Below are positions 34,740 through 46,036 of a stretch of 64,000 nt of DNA, piece after piece. The stretch's first letter is position 1, and every line of letters starts with the position of its first letter. A program made the position numbers and the translations under genes. The notes under the pieces were generated by a model. It did not search any database, had not been told where the DNA came from, and saw only the letters and a list, made by a program, of their open reading frames with translations. Origin of the DNA: Streptomyces tuirus (GTDB taxonomy: Bacteria; Actinomycetota; Actinomycetes; Streptomycetales; Streptomycetaceae); assembly GCA_018195615.1 (NCBI GenBank), contig JAGTPG010000002.1:2046001-2110000 (forward strand). The letters run 5' to 3'.

Positions 34740-35904
34740 TCGGCGTGACACCGGGCGAGCACCTCCCTGGCGAGCTGGCGATAGGCGGCGGCACCGACGG
34801 AGTTGGAGGCGTACGTGGTGATCGGCTCACCGGCGACCGTGGTCTCCGGGAAGCGGACCGTGCGCCCGATGACCGTGTGGTAGACGTGGTCGTCGAACGC
34901 CTCGACGACACGCGCGAGCACCTCACGGCTGTGCACCGTGCGCGAGTCGTACATCGTGGCGAGGATCCCGTCGAGCTCCAGCTCGGGGTTGAGCCGTTCC
35001 TGGACCTTCTCGATGGTCTCGGTCAGCAGGGCCACACCGCGCAGTGCGAAGAACTCGCACTCGAGGGGCACGATCACCTTGTGAGCGGCCGTCAGGGCGT
35101 TGACCGTGAGCAGGCCGAGTGAGGGCTGGCAGTCGATGACGATGAAGTCGTAGTCGTCCAGCAGCGGCTTCAGGGCGCGCTGCAGGGTCGACTCGCGGGC
35201 GACCTCGGAGACCAGCTGGACCTCGGCCGCCGACAGGTCGATGTTGCTGGGCAGCAGGTCCATGTTGGGGACCGCCGTCTTCAGCAGCACCTCGTCGGCC
35301 GCCATCCCCGCTCCATGAGCAGGTTGTAGACGGTGAGGTCGAGTTCCATCGGGTTGACGCCGAGTCCGACCGACAGCGCGCCCTGCGGGTCGAAGTCCAC
35401 GAGCAGGACCCGGCGTCCGTACTCCGCGAGCGCGGCACCCAGATTGATGGTCGACGTCGTCTTGCCGACGCCGCCCTTCTGGTTGCACATCGCGATGATC
35501 TTCGCGGGTCCGTGGTCGCCCAGCGGACCAGGGATCGGGAAGTACGGCAGCGGGCGCCCGGTTGGGCCGATGCGCTCCCGGCGCTGTCTGGCCGCGTCGG
35601 GAGCGAGAGTGGCCGCGTACTCGGGGTCGGGCTCGTACTCCGCGTCGGGGTCGTAGAAGTGCCCCTCGGGCAGTTCGTCGTAGTCGGCGAAGTGGTTGTG
35701 GGGCGCGCCACTTCCGTCGCCGGCCATGGCGTTCACGTGATGGCCATCCATCTTCTGGTGTGCAGTGTGAGTCGCCTGCTGACTCTGGTGGGCTGCGAAG
35801 GTGCGCACAGCGACGGAGCCGACAGCCGCGAACCCCGCGGGACCCTGGTCCCGTGCAGGCATTCCTGGTTGGCCACCCCCGGGAGTAAATGTCGACTCAT
35901 TCAC
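34736..35904 (-). CDS. ParA-family chromosome-partitioning ATPase, frame broken
   Basis: A deviant Walker ATPase of the ParA/Soj family, about 389 residues when repaired. The first 125 residues are an unusual extension rich in His, Gln and Asp (HQSQQATHTAHQKMDGHH). The ATPase core starts at KIIAMCNQKGGVGKTTSTINLGAAL (deviant Walker A), then VLLVDFDPQGALSVGLG (Walker A') and DYDFIVIDCQPSLGLL (Walker B). One base is missing in the run 35306-35309 (NLLMERG/MAADEV). GTG at 35904 has GGAGG 11 bases upstream. It heads a five-gene operon with an RHH-like gene, scpA, scpB and rluB. I saw no parS site in the window, so it is probably not the oriC-linked ParA. Confidence 0.9.
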
Positions 35905-36164
35905 AAGTCGTCTTACCTCCTTGGTGACCAGGAAACTTCTAGACAGGTCAGCGTGGCACCATGCCGACGGTTGGCGACTCTATGGCGTGTCGGGCGTCCG
36001 CAGCAACACAATCCGCCGGACCCGGCCCGATGTGTCGGCAATGAAACATCCCGCTGTCAAGGGCGTACGGCCGTCGCACGGCAGGTTTCACCGGTGTGCG
36101 AATCGGTTGAAGGGTTACGTTCGAGGCGAGTTGCCCGAGAATCGCGAAGTGACCATACACACAT
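35905..36164. other. Upstream region of the parA operon
   Basis: No gene is supported in this stretch. It should hold the promoter of the parA-scpAB operon and is bounded on the right by the ald terminator. Confidence 0.4.
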
Positions 36165-36197
36165 CCGGCCGGACCTTGTCGGGCAAGGTCCGGCCGG
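36165..36197 (-). terminator. Terminator of ald
   Basis: Perfect 14-base arms (36165-36178 and 36184-36197) with a 5-base loop lie about 90 bases after the ald stop and separate it from the parA operon. Confidence 0.85.
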
Positions 36198-36287
36198 GTG
36201 CGCGGCGTTGACGACCTGTGTTGACGTATCGCCTTTGCCTGTTGGTGACTTCGTTGACTTACCGGCCTCCGACTCGGCTGGTGCGGC

Positions 36288-37410
36288 TCAGCCGAGCAGT
36301 GAGGACAGCTCCACGTGCTCCACGCCGTGCGCCTCGGCGACCTCGCGGTAAACGACCTTGCCGTCGTGGGTGTTGAGGCCCTTGGCCAGCGCCGGGTCGC
36401 GGCGCAGCGCCTCCGCCCAGCCGTGGTCGGCCAGCTGCACGATGTAGGGCAGCGTGGCGTTGGTCAGCGCGTACGTCGAGGTGTTGGGCACCGCGCCGGG
36501 CATGTTGGCGACGCAGTAGAAGACCGAGTTGTGGACCTGGAAGGTCGGCTCGGCGTGAGTGGTCGGGCGGGAGTCCTCGAAGCAGCCGCCCTGGTCGATC
36601 GCGATGTCGACAAGGACACTTCCGGGCTTCATCCGGGAGACGAGCTCGTTGGTGACCAGCTTCGGGCCTTGGCGCCCGGGACCAGCACCGCGCCGACGAC
36701 GAGGTCGGCCTCCAGGCAGGCCTTCTCCAGCTCGAGGGCGTTGGAGACCACGGTCTGGATCTTCGTGCCGAAGATCTTGTCCGCCTCGCGGAGCTTGTTG
36801 ACGTCCTTGTCGAGCAGGGTCACGTGGAAGCCCAGACCGATGGCGATCTGCGCCGCCTGCCAGCCGGAGACACCGCCGCCGATGATGACGGCACGACCGG
36901 CCGGCACACCGGGGACGCCGCCGGGCAGCACGCCCGGCCGCCGTTGGCACGCATCAGGTGGTAGGCGCCGACCTGCGGGGCCAGCCGGCCCGCGACCTCG
37001 GACATCGGGGCGAGCAGCGGCAGCGCGCGGCTGGGCAGCTCGACGGTCTCGTACGCGATCGCCGTGGTACCGGACTCCAGCAAGGCGTCCGTGCACTCCT
37101 TGGAGGCGGCCAGGTGCAGGTAGGTGAAGAGCGTCTGGTCCTTGCGCAGGCGGTGGTACTCCTCGGCGATGGGCTCCTTGACCTTCAGCAGCAGGTCGGC
37201 GGCGGCCCACACCTCGTCGGCGGTGTCCAGGATCTGCGCGCCGGCGGTGACGTACTCGGCGTCCGGGATCGAGGATCCGACGCCGGCGCCGCGCTCGATG
37301 ACGACCTGGTGGCCATGACGCACCAGCTCGTGCACGCCGGCGGGGGTGATGGCCACCCGGAACTCGTTGTTCTTGACCTCGCGGGGAATGCCGACCTTCA
37401 CGTCGATCAC
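36288..37410 (-). CDS. ald: Alanine dehydrogenase, two frame breaks
   Basis: NAD-dependent oxidation of L-alanine to pyruvate and ammonia; about 374 residues when repaired, the usual family length. Motifs include KVGIPREVKNNEFRVAITPAGV at the N-terminus (substrate Arg), ERGAGVGSSIPDAEY, LLLKVKEPIAEEY, the Rossmann block AVIIGGGVSGWQAAQIAIGLGF, and VLVDIAIDQGGCFEDSRPTTH with the catalytic-site His and Asp region. Bases are missing at 36933-36935 and 36664-36666. GTG at 37410 is used; a GTG at 37401 with better ribosome-site spacing is an alternative and removes three residues. It is a single-gene unit with its own terminator. Confidence 0.93.
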
Positions 37411-37546
37411 GGTCCTTGGCTCAGAGGGTATGGGTGCATTACTAGGCATACCCGGGCACACGCGGGCACACCGGGAGAGACCGCAGGAGAACGTGCGGCA
37501 GAGCCAGTCTAATGAAGGTGTTCCCGCTGTCTAGCCTTTCATTACA

Positions 37547-39630
37547 TCAATCTTCAGCGGATGTACTGCGGATTTCGCAGGCATCAAAGTGAGGTTTCAG
37601 GTTTGAGTCGTCGATGAGGGCCTCCGTCGGCTCGTCGTCCTCGTCCTGTTGCTCCCCGAGCAGCCGCTCGGCGGCGCCCCGGTGCAGCCCTGCCGACGCG
37701 GGGTCGCCGAGGCGTTCGAGGGTGTCGGCGACCCGCAGGTGCAGTGCGGCCTGCAACCGCGTGTCCTCGGCCCGCCGCGCCCACTCCACGGCTTCCCGGC
37801 AGGTGCGCAGCGACTCGTCGGGGCGGCCCGCGTACTCCTGGACGCGCGCCAACTCGCTCATGGCCCGCGCCTGGGCGGCCACGTCGCCGTGTCGGCGGTG
37901 CGCGGCGATCGCCGAGCGCCAGTTCCGCAGGGCCTCGCCGTAACGGCCCGCGTAGGTATGGGCGGCGGCGATCCGCCCGTACAGCCGGGCGGCGTCGGTG
38001 CGCTCGCCCCGGGCGAGCCGCTCGGCCAGGGCCCGGCCGAACCAGTCGGCGGCCCGGTCGAAGTCGCCGAGCTCCAGATGGGCGCCCCCTACGGATTCCA
38101 TCGCGCGGCCGGTCGCGTACGGGTCGTTCACCTCGCGACCGGCGTCCAGCGCGGCCCGGTAGCGCACCAGCGCGTCGGCCGTGCGGCCGGTCCGGGCATC
38201 GAGGTCGCCGAGGTTCAGCAGGGCCGCGGCCCGCTCCCGGTGCAGGTCGCGGCGCTCGGCGATGTCGAGGACCAGGCTGTGGATGTCGTACAGGTCGGGT
38301 GCCGCCGCCTGGGTGCCGACATGCGCCACCATGGCCCGCACCAGCTGGGACATCAGCCGTCTGGCCAGGGTGTCCAGCTCTCCGTCGGCGACCGCGAGCC
38401 GGGCCGAGGCCAGCAGGGCGGGCCGGGTCAGGCGCAGCCACTCGGCGGCCGCCCGGGGCGTCGGGAAGCGCAGGGCGCGCGGCATGTCGAGGAGTTTCTG
38501 GCGTGCCTGAGGGCTGTCGGTCTCGGTGATCGCCCGGCAGGACTGGAGCAGCCGTACGGTCCGCTCCAGCATGCGGGCGGCGGCCAGCCGGCGCTCTGCC
38601 GGGCGCTCGTGGTGATCGGCGAGGACGCGGAGCAGGGGGTGCAGGCAGCCGGGCACCTCGTACTGCGGCAGCGGCGAGTCCACCGCGTGCAGGAAGCCGA
38701 GGGCGACGAAGTCGTCCAGCGTGGTGCGGGCGGTGCCGACCGAGCAGCCGACGAGCGCGGAGGCGGTCTGCGGGTCGACGAGTCCGGCCGGGGCGAGGGC
38801 GAGCAGGCGCAGCATCCGGGCGGCGGTGACGGGCAGGGCGGTGTAGGCGAGGCGGAAGACCCGGCTCAGCGCGGTGCCCTCGTCGGGTTCGGCGCGCAGC
38901 TGCTTGGCGAGGTCGGAGACGGCCGCCTTGGGACGGGCGGCGAGCCAGCCGCCCGCCAGCATCAGCGCGGCCGGCTGGCCCTGGCACTCCTCGGCGAGGC
39001 CCTCGGCGGCCCGGGGGTCGACGGTGACGCGGACCGAGCCGGTGTGCCGGGACAGCAGCTCCACCCCGGACTTGGCGTCCAGGCCCCCAGTGTGCAGGGG
39101 CGGACGTCCGAGATGCCGGTCAGCGGGCCCTCGGAGACCGCGACGACCAGGCAGTCCGGGGTGTCGGGCAGCAGGGCGTCGACCTGCTCGGCGTCGGCCG
39201 CGTCGTCCAGCAGGAGCAGGACCCGGCGGTCGGCCAGGGCGGTGCGCAGGGCGTCGGTGAGGTCGTCCTCGGTAGCTCCGGCGGGAGCGTCCTCGTCCAG
39301 GGCGGCGAGCAGGTCCCGGGCGGCGCGCTCGACGGGCACGGGGGTGCCGTCGGGGTCGGTCAGCCGGGCGCGCAGGACGCCGTCCGGGTAGCGGTCGGCG
39401 ACCTGCCGTACGAGCTCCTCGGCGAGTGCGGTGCGCCCCGAGCCGGGCCGGCCGGCGATCAGCAGCACGCGCGCGCGTGGGGGCTTGCGGCCCGCCAGGG
39501 TGTCCAGTCCGGCGCGCTCGATGTCGGCGCGCAGTTCCTTCAACTCCCGTGTGCGGCCCAGGAACCGGCTGCCCCCGGATGCGTGTCCGGTCAGCCGCAC
39601 GTCGCCTGTCTCCACGACCTGATCCGTCAC
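37547..39630 (-). CDS. STAND-type ATPase with TPR-like repeats (AfsR-like without SARP domain), frame broken
   Basis: About 694 residues when repaired. A short N-terminal segment is followed by a nucleotide-binding domain with Walker A RVLLIAGRPGSGRTALAEEL (about 60) and RRVLLLLDDAADAEQVDALLP. A winged-helix-like middle follows (SRVFRLAYTALPVTAARMLRLLAL). From about residue 430 there are repeated helical pairs of TPR character: AALLNLGDLDARTGRTADALVRYRAAL, ESVGGAHLELGDFDRAADWFGRAL, ARVQEYAGRPDESLRTCREAV. The design resembles the regulator AfsR, but the DNA-binding SARP and BTAD parts are missing. One base is missing in 39084-39088. GTG at 39630 has GGGAG 9 bases upstream. The signal it senses is unknown. 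Confidence 0.75.
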
Positions 39631-39939
39631 GGGCCACACTCCCGTCCCACCGCACACGCAAGCCCGCCGGGACTCCGGCTCGGGCATGCGTAGAGCCTAG
39701 TTCACGCTCTGCAACGTTCCGGGTGGAGCACGGCGGGCACGGCGGACACATCCCCCGATCGGATCAGCAGATCGTAGGACCGGCAGCGGGAGGTCGCGCC
39801 CGGAAGGGGCGCGGGGCTGTGCCTGATCTGCGGCTCCGCCGCGCGGGCACGACCAGCCACGACGGTGCCGCACAAGACCGACGACCTCCGCGGCACCCAC
39901 CGTCGCGGCACCCACCGTCGCGGCACCCCTCGCGGAGCG
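39631..39939. other. 309-bp gap between STAND ATPase and Nudix genes
   Basis: I see no gene. It should contain the promoter of the STAND gene and the end of the Nudix transcript. It also contains a 15-base tandem repeat with three copies at 39886-39930. Confidence 0.4.
39886..39930. repeat. 15-bp tandem repeat, three copies
   Basis: Three 15-base units share the core GCGGCACCC and differ at two or three positions. They lie just after the Nudix stop codon. Confidence 0.6.
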
Positions 39940-40566
39940 CTACGCCTCGAACGGACGCGCCGGCCAAGGCGCCTGCGCCGGACGCAGCGCGTCCAGGCCG
40001 TCACCGCCCCGCGCGGCCACCAGCGACAGCACGCCCACCACGAGGCAGTTGTTGTGCAGCTCCCCCGCCAGCACCCCCCGGACGAGTTCCTCGACCGGCA
40101 CCCGGTCGAGCTCCATGTCCGCCTCTTCCTCCTCGACCGCGAAGCGCTCGCCCTCGGCCTCGGACAGATCACGCGCGAGGAAGATCCGTACGGCCTCGTC
40201 GCAGCCGCCGGGCGTGGTGTAGACGTCGGTCAGCACCCGCCAGTCCTCGGCCTTGACGTGCGCCTCCTCGTACAGCTCGCGCTGCGCGGCGTGCAGCGGG
40301 TTCTCGCCGGGCACGTCGAGCAGACCGGCCGGGATCTCCCACAGCTTGTGGCGCACGGGGTGGCGGTACTGGCGCAGGACCAGGACGCGGTCGGACTCGT
40401 CGAGGGCGAGGACGGCCACGGAGCCGGGGTGGACCTGGTAGTCGCGGCCGACCACGGTGCCGTCCGGCATGACCACGTCGTCGGTGCGGACGGAGGTCTT
40501 GTTGCCCACGAAGGGGGTGTCCGTCGCCCGGATCTCCCACGCCTCCGGGGTGTCCTTGATCGTCAT
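39940..40566 (-). CDS. Nudix hydrolase, ADP-ribose pyrophosphatase-like
   Basis: A 208-residue Nudix enzyme. The Nudix box is visible in GLLDVPGENPLHAAQRELYEEAHV, preceded by LVLRQYRHPVRHKLWEIPAG, which is the arrangement of ADP-ribose pyrophosphatases. TTPGGCDEAVRIFLARDLS follows, also typical. It would hydrolyse ADP-ribose or a similar nucleoside diphosphate derivative. ATG at 40566. It lies downstream of pyrG as in mycobacteria, though a hairpin at 40609-40643 separates the two. Confidence 0.88.
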   Translation of the reverse strand: MTIKDTPEAWEIRATDTPFVGNKTSVRTDDVVMPDGTVVGRDYQVHPGSVAVLALDESDRVLVLRQYRHPVRHKLWEIPAGLLDVPGENPLHAAQRELYEEAHVKAEDWRVLTDVYTTPGGCDEAVRIFLARDLSEAEGERFAVEEEEADMELDRVPVEELVRGVLAGELHNNCLVVGVLSLVAARGGDGLDALRPAQAPWPARPFEA

Positions 40567-40608
40567 GCCTGTCCTTCCACGTACCCTGCACGACCTGCCG
40601 AAACAAAA

Positions 40609-40643
40609 CCGGGGTGCACACCCTTTGAAGGGATGCACCCCGG
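40609..40643 (-). terminator. Terminator of pyrG
   Basis: A 10-base outer stem (40609-40618 and 40634-40643) plus a 4-base inner stem form a hairpin 20 bases after the pyrG stop. Confidence 0.75.
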
Positions 40644-40662
40644 CCACCGTACAACTGGTGTG

Positions 40663-42309
<1,647 letters not shown>

Positions 42310-42781
42310 GGCCAAGAGGGGGCTCCCGTGGTCGCGATCTGGAGGTGCGGTTCGGGGGTCAGACGCCCACCGGTCCACGGGCTACCAGCGTATCAGCGCC
42401 TCGGGGTGCCGGCTTCCGGCCACCCTCCGCACACGCGCCGACACGGAGGTGGTCATGGTTACCGGTTCCTCACCCATTGCTCACTCGTTCGGCGTACCCG
42501 CCTTGCCCGGAGCGGCACCCAGATCATCTGCGTGCGTCGTATCCTGCTCGGACACTCGCTGCCGAGCGCGCCCGGCCCAACGGCACCACCCCCGCCCGAA
42601 GCACCGGAACAAGGTGAGCTCGTCAGTTCGTTGAGCAACAATTGGCGCTTTGCATCACGACTGAGCGACCTGTTTTGCTTCATCGCTCAACGACGCATTG
42701 CAAGACTGCTGAAAACCCCCCTTGACCGCACTAGCGACAGCCCCCTCGTGGGGTGACGTGGCCGTTCGACTGGAGTTGCAC
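42310..42781. other. 472-bp divergent promoter region between pyrG and GH15 gene
   Basis: No gene is supported. The half nearest the GH15 gene is less GC-rich and contains an 8-base inverted repeat CGTTGAGC ... GCTCAACG about 50 bases apart, within 42629-42693, plus a TTGACC hexamer at 42722. These are possible regulatory sites for the GH15 gene. Confidence 0.4.
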
Positions 42782-44584
42782 GTGGCCGGGCGCATCGAAG
42801 ATTACGCACTCATCGGAGACATGCAGACCGCTGCCCTGGTCTGCCGGGACGGGACGGTCGACTGGCTGTGCCTGCCCCGCTTCGACTCGCACGCCATCTT
42901 CGCCGGACTGCTGGGCAACGAGGAACACGGCTTCTGGCGGCTCGGCCCCGCGTACGCCTCCGACCAGCAGCCCCCCACCGCCGCCCGGCGAAGTTACCGC
43001 GGTGACTCGCTGATCCTGGAGTCCGAGTGGGACACCCAGCGGGGCACGGTCCGGGTGACGGATTTCATGCCGCCGCGTGACGGCGCTCCCCAGCTGATCC
43101 GGATCGTGGAGGGCGTCTCGGGCCGGGTGCCGATGCGCTCGGCGCTCAGGATGCGGTTCTCCTACGGGCGGGTGGTGCCGTGGGTGCACAAGCACGAGGG
43201 GCGGACCGTGGCCGTCGCGGGCCCCGACTCCGTGTGGTTCGACACATCCGCCGAGACCTACGGCAAGTCCCTGACGACCTACGCGGACTTCACGGTGGCG
43301 CCGGGTGACCGGATCGCGTTCACGATCTCCTGGCAGCCCTCGCACAAGGAGCCGCCGCCGCTGCCCGAGCCGGAGCAGTCGCTGGAGGCGACCGAGGACT
43401 TCTGGCGCGAGTGGGTCGACCACTGCACGTACCACGGGCCCTACCGGGAGGCCGTGGTCCGCTCGCTGATCACGCTGAAGGCCCTGACGTACGCCCCGAC
43501 CGGCGGCATCGTCGCCGCGCCCACCACCTCCCTGCCGGAGGACATCGGCGGCGTCCGCAACTGGGACTACCGCTACACCTGGCTGCGCGACGCGGCGATC
43601 ACCCTGTCCTCGCTGCTGCGCACCGGCTACCGCGAGGAGGCCCGTGCCTGGCGCGAGTGGCTGCTGCGGGCGGTGGCCGGTGACCCGGAGAACCTGCAGA
43701 TCATGTACGGCATCGCCGGTGAGCGGGAGCTCGGCGAGGCGGAGCTGGACTGGCTGCCGGGCTACGAGAACTCCACCCCGGTCCGGGTCGGCAACGGCGC
43801 CGCGCACCAGCTCCAGCTGGACGTCTACGGCGAGGTCACCGAGGCCCTGCACCTGGCCCACATGACGGGCCTGGCGCGCAACGACTACGCATCGCTGCTC
43901 CAGCTGAAGCTGATCCGCTACCTGGAGGACCACTGGCAGGATCCGGACGAGGGCATCTGGGAGGTGCGCGGCCCGCGCCGCCACTTCGTGCACTCCAAGG
44001 TGATGGCCTGGGTCGCCGTCGACCGCACCATCAAGCTGATCGAGTCCGGCGACGCGGACGGCCCGCTGGAGCGCTGGAAGGAACTGCGCGACGACATCCA
44101 CCGGGACGTGTGCGAGAAGGGCTACGACAAGGAACGCAACACCTTCACGCAGTCCTACGGCTCGAAGGAGCTGGACGCGTCCCTGCTGCTGATCCCGCAG
44201 ATGGGCTTCCTGCCGCCGGACGACAAGCGGGTCATCGGCACGATCGAGGCGATCCAGCGGGAGCTGTCCACGCCGGACGGCTTCATCCTGCGCTACCCGA
44301 CCCAGGGCGGCGACGAGGGCGTCGACGGCCTGCCCGGTGACGAGGGCGCGTTCCTGGCCTGCTCGTTCTGGATGGCCGACGACCTGGCGATGATCGGCCG
44401 CGTGGACGAGGCCCGCAAGCTCTTCGAGAAGCTGCTCTCCCTGCGCAACGACCTCGGTCTCCTGGCCGAGGAGTGGGACCCGCACCTCCAGCGCCAGGTC
44501 GGCAACTTCCCCCAGGCGTTCAGCCACGTGCCGCTGATCGACACGGCCCTGCGTCTGACGGCTTCGGGGGCGTACGGCGGCTGA
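42782..44584 (+). CDS. Glycoside hydrolase family 15 protein (trehalase/glucoamylase-like)
   Basis: A 600-residue cytoplasmic enzyme of the GH15 actinobacterial type. An N-terminal beta-rich domain starts RIEDYALIGDMQTAALVCRDGTVDWLCLPRFD. The (alpha/alpha)6 barrel contains TTSLPEDIGGVRNWDYRYTWLRDAA (first catalytic Glu region), NGAAHQLQLDVYGEV and, at the end, EEWDPHLQRQVGNFPQAFSHV (second Glu region). Mycobacterial relatives are trehalases, others act on glucans; the substrate here is not certain. GTG at 42782 with GGAG 6 bases upstream is preferred over the longer reading from 42722. No signal peptide is seen. Confidence 0.87.
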   Translation: MAGRIEDYALIGDMQTAALVCRDGTVDWLCLPRFDSHAIFAGLLGNEEHGFWRLGPAYASDQQPPTAARRSYRGDSLILESEWDTQRGTVRVTDFMPPRDGAPQLIRIVEGVSGRVPMRSALRMRFSYGRVVPWVHKHEGRTVAVAGPDSVWFDTSAETYGKSLTTYADFTVAPGDRIAFTISWQPSHKEPPPLPEPEQSLEATEDFWREWVDHCTYHGPYREAVVRSLITLKALTYAPTGGIVAAPTTSLPEDIGGVRNWDYRYTWLRDAAITLSSLLRTGYREEARAWREWLLRAVAGDPENLQIMYGIAGERELGEAELDWLPGYENSTPVRVGNGAAHQLQLDVYGEVTEALHLAHMTGLARNDYASLLQLKLIRYLEDHWQDPDEGIWEVRGPRRHFVHSKVMAWVAVDRTIKLIESGDADGPLERWKELRDDIHRDVCEKGYDKERNTFTQSYGSKELDASLLLIPQMGFLPPDDKRVIGTIEAIQRELSTPDGFILRYPTQGGDEGVDGLPGDEGAFLACSFWMADDLAMIGRVDEARKLFEKLLSLRNDLGLLAEEWDPHLQRQVGNFPQAFSHVPLIDTALRLTASGAYGG

Positions 44585-44653
44585 ACGGGCCCGCCGGGTC
44601 TCGGCCGCCTAGGCTGGAAGCGCACGATTGCCCCTTGTCGGAAGGGGGCGGCC

Positions 44654-46036
44654 ATGGCTCCCCTCTGGAAGGCGGGTGCGGCCCTGGCCGCGCTGCGCGA
44701 GGAACTGAGCGGCGATGTGTTCGCCCCGGACGACGCGGGCTACGACGAGGCCCGGGGCGTCTTCAACGCCATGATCGACCGGCGGCCCGCGGTGATCGCG
44801 CAGTGTGCCGACGCGGACGACGTGGTGCGGGCCGTGCGGTTCGCCAGGGAGCTGGACCTGCACGTCGCGGTCCGCGGCGGTGGGCACAGCGTGGCGGGCA
44901 TGGCGGTCAACGACGGCGGTGTGGTGGTCGATCTGCGACGCATGCACGCGGTGACCGTGAATCCGGCGGCGCAGGCGGTCCGGGTCGCCGGCGGGGCCAC
45001 GATGAGCCACCTGGACCGGGCCACCGAGCCGTACGGACTGGCGACGACCGGCGGCCGCGCCTCCACCACGGGTGTCGGCGGCTTCGTGCTGGGCGGCGGC
45101 ACCGGCTGGCTGGACCGCTGCTTCGGACTGGCCGTCGACAACCTGCTGGGCGTCGAACTCGTCACCGCCGACGGCAACCAGGTCCACGCGAGCGCCGACG
45201 AGAACCCGGACCTGTTCTGGGCCCTGCACGGCGGCGGCGGGAACTTCGGCGTCGCCACGGCGCTCACGCTGCGCCTGCACGAACTGCCGGAATTCTCCCT
45301 CGCGATGGTGCTGTACCTCCCGGAACACGGCCCGGAGGTCGTCCGCACCTACCGGGAAGTGATCGCGACCGGGCCGGACGAGGCGGCCGGCGGCGTCATC
45401 TACCTCACCGGCCCACCGGAGGAGTTCGTCCCGGAGCACCTGGTCGGCCGGCTGGTGTGCGGTGTGCTGCTGACGTACGCCGGCGGCGAGGACGACATGC
45501 GCAAGATCGCCCAGCCCCTGCTGGCGCTGCCGCACGAGGCCGAGATCGTCGGCCCGATCCCGTACGCCGACCTCCAGTGCATGATCGACGACCCGCCGGG
45601 GATGCGGAACTACTGGTCCGCGGAGTATCTGGCGGACGCGCCCGACGACTTCGTGGACGCCTTCTGCGCCCGCGCCGAGGCCATGCCGGTGCCGACCGGC
45701 ACCCAGCACGTGCTGTTCCCGCAGGGCGGCGCGATCGCGGCCGGGCCGCGCGAGTACCCGGTGCCCTACCGGGACGCGCCCTGGGCGGTGCACCCCTTCG
45801 GCATCTGGGAGGACGCGGCGGACGACGAACGCTGTGTGCGCTGGGTGCGGGACGTACGCGCCGACGCGCGGCCGTGGAGCACCGGTGCCGTGTACCTCAA
45901 CTTCATCGGCGACGAGGGCGAGGACCGCGTGGTCGCCGGACTGGGCGCCGAGAACGCCCGGCGGCTGGCGGAGCTGAAGCGGCGCTACGACCCGGACAAC
46001 GTGTTCCGCTTCAACCACAACATCACGCCGGCCTGA
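44654..46036 (+). CDS. FAD-linked oxidase, berberine-bridge-enzyme-like
   Basis: A 460-residue flavoprotein of the PCMH/BBE family. The FAD-binding domain shows LHVAVRGGGHSVAGMAVNDGG, where the His is the usual covalent FAD link, then TGGRASTTGVGGFVLGGGTGWLDRCFGLAVDNL. The second covalent Cys of bicovalent members is not evident. The C-terminal BBE motif NVFRFNHNI is present. Such enzymes oxidise sugars, alcohols or secondary metabolites; no substrate can be assigned. The ribosome site AGGGGG is close to the ATG at 44654. It ends in a 14-base tail overlap with the convergent LLM gene. Confidence 0.85.
   Translation: MAPLWKAGAALAALREELSGDVFAPDDAGYDEARGVFNAMIDRRPAVIAQCADADDVVRAVRFARELDLHVAVRGGGHSVAGMAVNDGGVVVDLRRMHAVTVNPAAQAVRVAGGATMSHLDRATEPYGLATTGGRASTTGVGGFVLGGGTGWLDRCFGLAVDNLLGVELVTADGNQVHASADENPDLFWALHGGGGNFGVATALTLRLHELPEFSLAMVLYLPEHGPEVVRTYREVIATGPDEAAGGVIYLTGPPEEFVPEHLVGRLVCGVLLTYAGGEDDMRKIAQPLLALPHEAEIVGPIPYADLQCMIDDPPGMRNYWSAEYLADAPDDFVDAFCARAEAMPVPTGTQHVLFPQGGAIAAGPREYPVPYRDAPWAVHPFGIWEDAADDERCVRWVRDVRADARPWSTGAVYLNFIGDEGEDRVVAGLGAENARRLAELKRRYDPDNVFRFNHNITPA

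Noticed and set aside
34736..36287. parS site near the ParA gene
   Set aside because: No match to the GTTTCACGTGAAAC palindrome was seen; GGTTTCACC near 36083 lacks the second half.
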